Source: a virus. Taken from it: a DNA stretch of 23,591 nt. Positions 12,581 to 19,900 of the stretch are shown in pieces (position 1 is the stretch's first letter; every line of letters starts with the position of its first letter). The notes under the pieces were generated by a model. The model did no database searches, had not been told where the DNA came from, and saw only the letters and a program-made list of their open reading frames with translations. Position numbers and translations under genes: made by a program. The stretch is taken from IMG/VR virus record IMGVR_UViG_3300009506_000651, positions 1-23,591 of that record, one strand, 5' to 3'.

Positions 12581-13230
12581 CCTGCTCTGGCGCTTATGCT
12601 ACCGCCCTCGAGTACGCCATGACCTGGCTATGCGACATCGTGAGCATAGTGGGCCATGACGACTCAGGCGGAGCAGGCAACGCCTTCCTGACGGACACGA
12701 CGGCCAACTTCGCACTCTACCATGCGCTGGAAGCTGGCTCGCCGATCTACAATGCCACAACGGATACCTATGGCCTGATCACCGGGGTAGCGGCGACGAT
12801 CCTGACGACCTCCATCACTTGGAGCAACGGAGACGAGTACTGGCTAGCGAACATGAGCGCTGAGCAGCGGGTCCAGATCGATCACGCCCTGGCGCTGGCG
12901 GCCAACGACGTGCACGCGGCGCGCGGCGCCTCGGGCGGATGCGAGTGCACCCTCAGCGAGTGGGGCACCGGCTTTGCTGCGAAGATTAACATCGTCGACG
13001 CGGTGCTCTGGCACAACTGCCCATGCGCGTCTCCCAAGCTGGACGAGGCGGCTAAAGCCCGTTGGGCGCTCTGGGTCGATGCCCAGCTCGAGGCGATCCG
13101 GACGGTCAAGCTCGAACTCTGCCAGGGCGAGACCGGATCGGACACGGCGGCCCGAGCGGTGGCCGAGGTCAACCTTGACCAGTGGGCAGAGGTCGTGATC
13201 CCGGACAATGCCTACCTGAGGAGCCTGTAG
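12577..13230 (+). CDS. Candidate head-tail connector / head completion protein
   Basis: 217 residues with a GTG start overlapping the preceding stop (GTGA at 12577). Residues 28-90 form a beta-rich insert (ANFALYHALEAGSPIYNATTD, a Gly-rich turn, then strands). Residues 93-215 are mostly helical, with Gln-x-x-x-Asp-His and Ala-rich helices as in gp36/gp6-like head-tail connectors, plus two Cys-x-Cys motifs (CEC near 126, CPC near 148) that might bind metal. Position between fibre genes and the gp10-like completion gene fits a connector ring joining the portal to the tail. The family assignment is tentative and depends mainly on gene order. Confidence 0.55.
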   Translation: MTCSGAYATALEYAMTWLCDIVSIVGHDDSGGAGNAFLTDTTANFALYHALEAGSPIYNATTDTYGLITGVAATILTTSITWSNGDEYWLANMSAEQRVQIDHALALAANDVHAARGASGGCECTLSEWGTGFAAKINIVDAVLWHNCPCASPKLDEAAKARWALWVDAQLEAIRTVKLELCQGETGSDTAARAVAEVNLDQWAEVVIPDNAYLRSL

Positions 13231-13257
13231 TGGGTTGAGGAGGCGCCTCGCCGCAAC

Positions 13258-13274
13258 GACGGACGGCGTCCGTC
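13258..13274 (+). other. Small hairpin in the gap before the 13293 gene
   Basis: GACGGAC (13258-13264) and GTCCGTC (13268-13274) form a 7-bp stem with a 3-nt loop in the 62-base gap between genes. It has no T-run and may only shape translation initiation at 13293. Confidence 0.4.
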
Positions 13275-13292
13275 ACGAGGAGCGCGAAGGAC

Positions 13293-13475
13293 GTGACCTA
13301 CGGCGAGGAGGGCCTCGTGAGCGTGTCCTGCTCAGAGGATGGCTACCTGGTCGGGCAGTGCACGCAGCGGGCGTATTCCTTTATCCCAGGCGAGGTTCGG
13401 TTCGTGGACAAACGAGACTGGGAGTCGACCTTCAGCAAGATGCACACGTTCCAGCTCGCGCCGGAGCCCGTCTGA
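13293..13475 (+). CDS. Small conserved-looking head-tail junction protein
   Basis: 60 residues from GTG 13293; the frame is open back to the TGA at 13236, so an upstream non-ATG start is possible. The sequence is a run of short strands (GLVSVSCSED, RAYSFIPGEVRFVDK) and an aromatic-rich end (STFSKMHTFQLAPEPV), a pattern seen in tiny neck-region proteins that start TYGEE-like and end before a gp10-like gene. The TGA stop overlaps the next ATG (TGATG at 13473-13477), so the two are translationally coupled. Frame choice is supported by that coupling and by its protein-like composition. No function assigned. Confidence 0.6.
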   Translation: MTYGEEGLVSVSCSEDGYLVGQCTQRAYSFIPGEVRFVDKRDWESTFSKMHTFQLAPEPV

Positions 13476-13984
13476 TGCCGAAGAACAAGATCACGCCGAT
13501 CATCCCTCCTCCGTTCAACGACAGGGCAGCACAACGGGCCTTCGAGCAACAGATGAAGGTGATCGCCAAGGAATGGGAGAAGGAACTCGGCAAGACGACA
13601 GCCACCTGGGAGGACAAGCCGACGTTCAAGGTTCGGCTAGAGCGCAGGGCCAAGCTCTACGCGGTGACTGCCGAGGTCTCGGACATGCGGTGGATCTGGA
13701 TTGACCAGGGCACCAAGCCGCGCGACATCGTCCCGAAACGGCCCAGTGGCGTGCTGGCCTTCCCCAGCATGTTCAGGCCGAAGACGCGCAAGGGCTACAT
13801 CGGGTCCAACCGAGGATACAGCGGTGGTGCCATGCGCTACGCAAAGAGGGTGAAGAAGCACCCAGGCATCGAAGCTCGCGAGTGGACGCCGATACTGTCT
13901 AGGCGCTTGACGCCCAAGTTCATGAAGACGGTACAGGACGCGTTCCGGGCGTATGCAAGCGCCTCGGGACACGGCCAGGAATAG
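13475..13984 (+). CDS. Tail completion / neck protein (HK97 gp10-like)
   Basis: 169 residues from ATG 13475, which is coupled to the upstream stop; a longer in-frame reading from 13235 would run through unrelated sequence. It resembles the HK97 gp10 family, which sits at the head-tail joint: an N-terminal helix with Trp-Glu-Lys-Glu, then VRLERRAKLYAVTAEVSD, the WIDQGTKPRDIVPKRP segment (Asp/Asn-x-Gly-Thr-Lys-Pro is characteristic), a LAFPSMFRPKTRKG loop and the typical KHPGIEAREW near the end, followed by a helical C terminus. The protein is strongly basic. The next gene follows with TAGGAGG at 13982. Confidence 0.78.
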   Translation: MPKNKITPIIPPPFNDRAAQRAFEQQMKVIAKEWEKELGKTTATWEDKPTFKVRLERRAKLYAVTAEVSDMRWIWIDQGTKPRDIVPKRPSGVLAFPSMFRPKTRKGYIGSNRGYSGGAMRYAKRVKKHPGIEAREWTPILSRRLTPKFMKTVQDAFRAYASASGHGQE

Positions 13985-13993
13985 GAGGCTCAT

Positions 13994-14422
13994 ATGCCAG
14001 AGGACGAGGTCCAGGCTACGGAGCAGAACGAGCAGCCCAGGGAGCCAGAGGAGACCGAGGCGGAGCCCAAAGCCAAGTCGCCGCGCAGCGCCACGATCGC
14101 TGTCGCAGTGGTCAAGGCCGTCGGCAAGGCCGCGATCGTCCAATGGCAGGGAGGTGACGAAGAGCAACACAGGAGCACGGTACCAGCCGAGAGCATCGAC
14201 GAGGGCAAGGTCAAGGAGTCGGTCCTGAAGGCGGGCGAACCGAACTTCCGCTGGGAGGACGAAGGCTTTGACCAGATATGGGCGAGGGCTCTGCGGCGTG
14301 CTGGACTGTTCACGATCGAGGACTATCTCGCGAACTCCATGGACGGGCTGAATGCCCTTCGCGGAGCAGCGAACTTGATCATGCGAGAGATCATCCAGCG
14401 ACGCAGGTCGCAGAGGAGCTAG
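13994..14422 (+). CDS. Charged hypothetical protein between completion and tube genes
   Basis: 142 residues. Residues 1-35 are a Glu/Pro/Gln-rich, unstructured acidic arm; residues 36-90 look like a small beta-rich domain with hydrophobic strand VAVVKAVGKAAIVQW; residues 90-142 are helical and end very basic (RRRSQRS). Position just before the tail tube matches the place of tail-terminator or tube-associated proteins, but no diagnostic motif is visible, so no name is given. Ribosome site GGAGG at 13984-13988. Confidence 0.6.
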   Translation: MPEDEVQATEQNEQPREPEETEAEPKAKSPRSATIAVAVVKAVGKAAIVQWQGGDEEQHRSTVPAESIDEGKVKESVLKAGEPNFRWEDEGFDQIWARALRRAGLFTIEDYLANSMDGLNALRGAANLIMREIIQRRRSQRS

Positions 14423-14425
14423 AAC

Positions 14426-15928
14426 GTGGCTGAATATACAACCTCGGAGATGGCTGTCTTGTGGGTGGCCGAAGGGCCTAACAGGGCTCCGAATGCGATC
14501 CCATGCGCCATCCTGGAAAGCATCTCGATCCCGCGAGGCGGTCTCGAGTCCACCTACTGCTGGAATGCCCAGACGGGCAAGTACGAGCGGGTGAGCAAGA
14601 GGCGGGGCACGCCAGACGAGATCACGTTCGACATCGAGGAACTGGAGGGACTGACCGCCTCCGACATCGAGACCTACATCCGCAAGGACTGCCCGCTGGC
14701 CTTCTACGTGGGCGTCTACGAGTGCACCCCTCGCCTCGTTTTCAGTGGTGCGGACCGAATGAAAGTGATCGAGAACGCGCTATTGGAGACCGAGGCCGAG
14801 AGCGGCATGATGGGCAGGGATGCCGGCGTCGACACGATGTTGACGACCTCTTGGAATGCCGACGCGGTGGAGAAGGCCTTCGCGCTCGAGGAGTATGCTA
14901 AGAGCACGACTGAGACGGAGACCATCCGAGACATCGCGATCTGTGGGGTGGACGCCTGCCATGGCGTTTGCGGGCCCATCGCTGGCATGTGCGACACGCT
15001 AGTTGCGGTATGCGAGAGTGACGGCGTGGGGCCAGCCGACGTGTTGGCATCCACCAACTCTGGGGCGACCTGGGCCGTGACGGCAGCCGATCCGTTCCTC
15101 GTCTCAGAGGATATCAGCTCGGTGGTCTGCTTCCAGATGAGCCAGACCGTCACACGGTGGCTGGTCGCGAGAGGCACCACGGACGCGGGCAACCCGGCAG
15201 AGGTCTCATACTCAGATAACAGTGGGGCCACCTGGACGCCGGTCAACGTTGGAGCGACGAACGGCGAATTCGCTCCGCATAGCGGAAGCCTCTTCGCCCT
15301 GGATCGCTATCACATCTGGTGTGGGCTCGACAGTGGTGATATGTGGTTCTCGGCTGATGCCGGTGCGACCTGGACCGAGCAGGGCTCGGCCAATGCCGGG
15401 GTTGATCCGATCAACTACATCTACTTCATGAATGAGCGCGAAGGGGTGGCGGTCGGCGGAGCCGGGGCCACAAACTTCCTCATGAGCACCCGCAACGGTG
15501 GGGTCGACTGGGCCGTGACGACCACGATCGGCGGCGCTGGCACGGACATCCCTTGGTGCGTGACGATGCACGACCGTAACCGGTTCTTCATCGGCGATGA
15601 CCAGGGCGAGCTCTGGTTCACCGAAGACGCGGGCACGACCTGGACGAGGCGCCTGCCTGACCAGGGCCTGCCTGCCACCGCAACGTCGATCGATGAGATC
15701 TACGACATCACGCGCATCTCGGGTGAGTGCACGATCGGCGGCAACCCGTACGGGTTTATGGGCTGGACTGCCAACGGCGGCTACGACTGGGAGTTCAGAA
15801 CCACTGTACAGGCCAACGCTGCAGGCGATGGGATGTATGCCATCGTCGCGTGCAACTGGAACCTGGCGTATAGCGTGGGCGGGCCAGATACGGGCCCCTT
15901 GGGCCTGATCTACTCTCTGGCCGACTAG
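14426..15928 (+). CDS. Tail tube protein fused to a C-terminal six-Asp-box beta-propeller (BNR/sialidase-like)
   Basis: 500 residues, GTG start after AGAGGAG (14412-14418). Residues 1-160 fit a tail tube protein: beta-rich, with ITFDIEELEGLTASDIETYI and LAFYVGVYE, a typical size and the correct place right before the chaperones. A Cys-rich linker (about 173-197) leads to six Asp-box motifs of form S/T-x-[D/N]-x-G-x-x-W at about residues 209, 263, 309, 355, 399 and 448, spaced 44-54 residues. That is the periodicity of a sialidase/BNR or sortilin-like beta-propeller, here six blades. The fusion would array propellers along the tail. Catalytic residues of true sialidases (an Arg triad and a Tyr/Glu pair) cannot be confirmed by eye, so a binding role is as likely. 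Confidence 0.72.
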   Translation: MAEYTTSEMAVLWVAEGPNRAPNAIPCAILESISIPRGGLESTYCWNAQTGKYERVSKRRGTPDEITFDIEELEGLTASDIETYIRKDCPLAFYVGVYECTPRLVFSGADRMKVIENALLETEAESGMMGRDAGVDTMLTTSWNADAVEKAFALEEYAKSTTETETIRDIAICGVDACHGVCGPIAGMCDTLVAVCESDGVGPADVLASTNSGATWAVTAADPFLVSEDISSVVCFQMSQTVTRWLVARGTTDAGNPAEVSYSDNSGATWTPVNVGATNGEFAPHSGSLFALDRYHIWCGLDSGDMWFSADAGATWTEQGSANAGVDPINYIYFMNEREGVAVGGAGATNFLMSTRNGGVDWAVTTTIGGAGTDIPWCVTMHDRNRFFIGDDQGELWFTEDAGTTWTRRLPDQGLPATATSIDEIYDITRISGECTIGGNPYGFMGWTANGGYDWEFRTTVQANAAGDGMYAIVACNWNLAYSVGGPDTGPLGLIYSLAD

Positions 15929-15931
15929 GCG

Positions 15932-15969
15932 GATCCCGGAGGCCGAGGGACGATACGGGCCTCCTGATC
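15932..15969 (+). other. Hairpin after the tube-propeller gene
   Basis: GGAGGCC (15938-15944) and GGCCTCC (15958-15964) pair around a 13-nt loop, with GATC (15932-15935 and 15966-15969) able to extend the stem across small bulges. There is no T-run, so classical termination is unlikely; mRNA processing or stability is possible in this 119-base gap. Confidence 0.45.
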
Positions 15970-16000
15970 TAGCATCGGGCCGGGCGGACTGGTCGTATCA

Positions 16001-16047
16001 GTTTGCCCTCGCCAGTTCACCTGGCCCGACCTTCAGAGAGGGCAAAC
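16001..16047 (+). promoter_or_regulatory. Inverted repeat that can hide the ribosome site of the chaperone gene
   Basis: GTTTGCCCTC (16001-16010) is the exact complement of GAGGGCAAAC (16038-16047), which holds the GAGAGGG ribosome-site region just before ATG 16048. An inner stem GCCAG (16011-16015) with CTGGC (16021-16025) fits in the loop. The result is a structured 5' region that could lower chaperone translation relative to the tube protein. Confidence 0.65.
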
Positions 16048-16827
16048 ATGGCATCGACAACCGAAAAGTATACGACGGAAGACGGCGTTGAGCTCACGCT
16101 CAAGGCCGTGCGCCCTGTCCAGATCGAGATGGCCCAGGAGGCCATTCGGCAGGAGTGGCGCGAGACGGGCCGGATGGTGGACCCACCACAGTTCAAGGTC
16201 CAGTTCGAGCGCAGGATCGGCACGGCAGAGGTATGGGCCGACCACCGATATGACCCGGACAAGGGCATCGACACGCTAACGGTCCCGGACGACCCGCAGC
16301 AGACGGCGATCAACCACGCGATCTGGGGCCAGTACGAGAAGGACTCGGCCGAGCTCGAGCAGCATCTGACCGAGGTCCAGTTCCGGCTCTTCATCACCTA
16401 CGGCGTCGAGGCGGAGCTCCCTGATGACGACAAGTGGCTGCGACAGCTCCGGGCGATGGGGATCAAGGTCGGAGAGGACCCGGACGAGCAGCGGTTCTCC
16501 TACGTCTGGTTCTACCTTCTCAGCCCGAGCGACCAGGCAGAGGTGACGACCCACATCCAGTTCCTGAGCCTGGGTCGCCTCGCGACGGAGAACAAGGTGC
16601 AGTCCTTTCGTACGTCTATACGATCCAGCATGGCACGGGCCCTCGGGACGCAGGTTGACCGAATTATCGAAGGCTTTGAGGAGTATGCAGACCGGGGAAC
16701 AGGCGCCTTCGCCGAAGGCCTCCGTGGAGTCGGAGGAGAGCAGCAGGGGCTGGTTGGTGAGCCAGAGGCACCACGAGATGAGGGTGGCCAAGTGGGCGGG
16801 GCTCCTGCCTCCAGGGAGGTGGGATAG
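16048..16827 (+). CDS. Tail assembly chaperone, first frame (gpG-like)
   Basis: 259 residues starting at ATG 16048 (GAGAGG at 16036-16041); an in-frame TTG at 16003 is rejected. The protein is helical and acidic (WADHRYDPDKG, then AELEQHLTEVQFRLFITYG), as for chaperones that guide tube subunits onto the tape measure. Reading continues as plausible sequence to about GFEEYADRG (residue 217), after which it becomes Gly/Glu-rich and featureless. In the +1 frame from about 16697 the sequence is instead protein-like. That is the lambda G/G-T arrangement, where a small part of ribosomes shift frame to make the longer chaperone. Its position between tube and tape measure genes is diagnostic. Confidence 0.78.
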   Translation: MASTTEKYTTEDGVELTLKAVRPVQIEMAQEAIRQEWRETGRMVDPPQFKVQFERRIGTAEVWADHRYDPDKGIDTLTVPDDPQQTAINHAIWGQYEKDSAELEQHLTEVQFRLFITYGVEAELPDDDKWLRQLRAMGIKVGEDPDEQRFSYVWFYLLSPSDQAEVTTHIQFLSLGRLATENKVQSFRTSIRSSMARALGTQVDRIIEGFEEYADRGTGAFAEGLRGVGGEQQGLVGEPEAPRDEGGQVGGAPASREVG

Positions 16828-16933
16828 CCTCTCGGGCGACGAGAAGGCTGAGCTGATCGTGTTTCACGCGGCTGAGATGGAGATGGAGCGCTACGAGGCC
16901 GACCATCCGCCGAAGCCGAAGAAGGAGCGCTAG
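16655..16933 (+). CDS. Tail assembly chaperone second frame (gpT-like), probably made by frameshift
   Basis: A 92-residue frame open from 16568 to 16933, overlapping the first chaperone frame by more than 170 bases. The only early start codons are TTG 16655 and ATG 16685, neither with a good ribosome site, which supports expression as a G-T fusion. The C-terminal part has SSRGWLVSQRHHEMRV, WDSLSGDEKAEL and a Glu-rich helix with an ending of Pro/Lys (PPKPKKER), similar in style to tail chaperone T domains that bind the tape measure. The gene stops 3 bases before the tape measure ATG. Moving from the first frame requires +1 or -2. Confidence 0.65.
   Translation: MTELSKALRSMQTGEQAPSPKASVESEESSRGWLVSQRHHEMRVAKWAGLLPPGRWDSLSGDEKAELIVFHAAEMEMERYEADHPPKPKKER
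16693..16699 (+). promoter_or_regulatory. Candidate -2 frameshift site (CGG GGA A) in the chaperone overlap
   Basis: In the first frame the codons are CGG GGA ACA. A Gly tRNA reading GGA at 16696 can slip back two bases onto GGG at 16694 and resume at GAA 16697 in the second frame. No classic X-XXY-YYZ heptamer for a -1 shift is seen, and -1 would lead to the wrong frame. A -2 shift is known for the Mu tail chaperones. Confidence 0.4.
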
Positions 16934-16935
16934 GC

Positions 16936-19900
16936 ATGGCGTTCGCTCCGATAGGGTTGAAGGCAGTCCTCGACATGGAGTCCTTCAACAAGAGCCAAAA
17001 GGAATACGAGAAGGACCTGAAGAGCCTCGACCAGCAGACCCAGAAGACCGGGTCGAAGTTGGGCGGGGCTCTTCGTGGTATCGCCTCGGTCGCTGGCGGG
17101 ATGCTGGCCTACCAGGGCATCAAGACGCTGGTCGTCGGCATCAAGGACATGGCCCTGGCTGCCCAGGAGCTTCCGGGCGTAGCTGCGGCCTTTGACGGCA
17201 TCGGCGGGTCGCTGGAGCGGATGCGCGAGGGCTCGCTAGGCATGGTGGCTGACGTTGACCTGATGAAGAGCTACAACTCGGCCGCTCAGCTGGTCAGCAA
17301 AGACTTCGCCGATCAGCTCCCGGATGCCATGCAGTATCTCGCCAAGGTCTCAGCTGCCACTGGCACGACCATGGACTACATGATCGATTCGATGGTCAAG
17401 GGCGTCGGTCGCCTGAGCCCAATGATCCTGGACAACCTCGGCATCCAGGTCAACCTCACGGAAGCAAACGAGGCCTACGCCAAGCAACTTGGCAAGAGCG
17501 CCAGCGAGCTGACCAAGTCTGAACAGCAGACAGCGGTCATGAACCTGACCATGCAGAAGCTTGCGCAGAACACCAAAGACATGCCGCCCGTCCTTGGGAC
17601 GGCGGCCCAGAGCCTTGGCGTTCTCAAGGCCCAGACTCAGAATGTCAAGCTGGCTTTCGGGGCGGCGGCCCTGTCCGTGGGCAATCTCTTCCTCGCGCCT
17701 CTGGCCCGCCTTGCCACCAAGATCGGGCCAAAGGTCGTAGACATGCTCAACTCCTTCTCGAAGCGGGTCGGGCAGTTCCAGGGCATGACAGCTAAGGCAG
17801 GGAGCGTACTGAAGGCCGTTGGCAAGGTAGTCGCCTCGGTCGCCGATAGGATATGGAGCTGGGTAGACTCCATCATCGGGCTTAGCGACAGGGTCGGACA
17901 GGTGCTGGACCCTATCAGGGAGAAGCTGGCTCCGATCGGTAACGCTCTCAAGTTCGTGCGCGACAACTGGGACGATCTCAGCGACGTAGTGGAGAACTTC
18001 CTGACCTACGTCGGAACGGCAACTGACGTCTTCACGCCACTGAAAGACACTCTCGAGGGCATTGGTCTGAGCTCCGGGGCCGCCAACCAGATTGCTATGA
18101 TCGGAGACGCGGTCCAGCAGTTCATACGTACGCTCGAGGACGGCCAGGGCATCGTGGCCGCATTCCAGACGGGCCTATTCGCTACGGGCCTAGTCGACGA
18201 GAGCGTGGTCGTGGCCATTGGCGACATAGCCACGAAAGTTCAGGATGCCTTCTCTAATCTGTCCTCGACCTTTCAGGCTGGCGGGCTCTCTGGGATCGCG
18301 GGCCAACTCTTCGCTCCACTGGGCCTGGAGCTGCCGACCGCTTGGCAGTCGATCCTCGACGAGGCGCTGCCCTTCCTGGCGGATACGTTCATGGGCCTGC
18401 CTCAGCGTCTGGTCGAGGCTTTCCAGACCGGCGGAGTCGGCGGCGTTTTCAGCGAGGCATTCGCAGCAGCCTTCGACGTGGTCGGAACGATTGGCGCCAT
18501 CCGCATCGGGATCGTAGACGGGCTCCTCCAGCTCGGGCAGGATGTGCTCACTACGCTGGGAACGGCATTCCCTGGCATCCAGCCAATCATAGAGGACGTG
18601 TTCCGCCCGTTGCTGGACATAGTGACGACGCTCTGGAACACGTTCAACGAGGCCAAGGCAACCATCGTCTCCGCGATCATGGAGATGTTCTCGAACCCGC
18701 AGGAGACGGTCGGGAGCTTCAAGGACATCCTGGCACAGGTCGTGCCGGTGGTACAGTCGGTGATTCTGACCCTGACCGAGGTCGCCGCAAATGTGATCCC
18801 TGTCTTCATGGAGGTAGTCGCGGCGATCGTGCCCATCGTCAGTACTGCTATCGAGATCATCTCGCAGATCGCCGCGGATGTGCTTCCAGTCCTTGGGGAG
18901 GCATTCGTCGCTGTGTCGGCAGTCGTAGCCGAGGTGATGCCGGACATCCTCGCGATCGTCTCCGATGTTCTCGATGTGATCCAGCTCGCCTGGACAGCCA
19001 TCTGGCCAGTGCTTCAGACGGCCCTTGAAGGATTCCTGAACGTGGCACTCCCACTCTTCCAGGGACTGGTGGATGTGATCGCCGGGGTCGTCTCCACCAT
19101 CAAGAGCCTCCTCGAGGGCGACCTAGTTGGAGCCTGGAACAGCCTGAAGGATACGATCGTCACGATCGGCGCCACGCTCATTACGGCGGTCACGAACCTG
19201 TTCCAGGGCATCATCGACGTGATCAAGTCGATCTTCGGCATCGGCTCTCCGTCGACCGTGATGGTGGACATCGCCACGGACTTCCTGAACGGCTTCGTGG
19301 GCGGGATCCTAGGCATGACCGAGGCGGTCTTCCAGTCGATCACGGACCTGTTAGTCGGCATGAGTGATCTCTTCCTGGAGTACATCCCAGAGTGGACCCA
19401 GATAGGCGTCGACTTGATCAACGGGCTCCTGGGCGGGCTGCTCTCAAAAGTCCAGGAGGTTAAGGACGCGGCGGTCGGCGTCGTGAGCGACGCGGTCGGA
19501 GCAGTGAAGAATTTTCTCGGGATTGGGTCTCCTTCCAAGCTCTTCTGGGCCGTGTCTGAGGACATCGTGGCCGGCATCGCGGGCCCGCTCGAGCAGGGCG
19601 CTCCCACGGTCGACAACGCGCTCGCTCCGATCATGAACACGTTCGACGCCATGGTCAACTGGCTCAAGGACTTCGGGACAAGCCTCCGCGGAGCGAACCT
19701 CCAGGACCAAGCAGAGATATTCGAGGACATGGGCGACGGATTCGACTCGCTGACCAAGGCGATGAAGAACTTCATCATCGTAGGCCGGGAGCTGGCCGTA
19801 GGCGACATCACCGACACGGCGCTCATGCAGTGGCTAGAGACCTGGAAGCACTTCGTGGTCGTCATGGCTGACATGGCCACCGGCCTCGAGGCCGAGCTCG

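Noticed and set aside
13235-13474. Longer N terminus for the gp10-like protein
   Set aside because: Arg-rich out-of-frame sequence overlapping the 13293 gene; ATG 13475 is coupled to its stop.
18342-19028. Same-strand out-of-frame ORF of 228 residues in the tape measure
   Set aside because: Arg/Gly/His-rich frame-shadow sequence within a well-supported gene.
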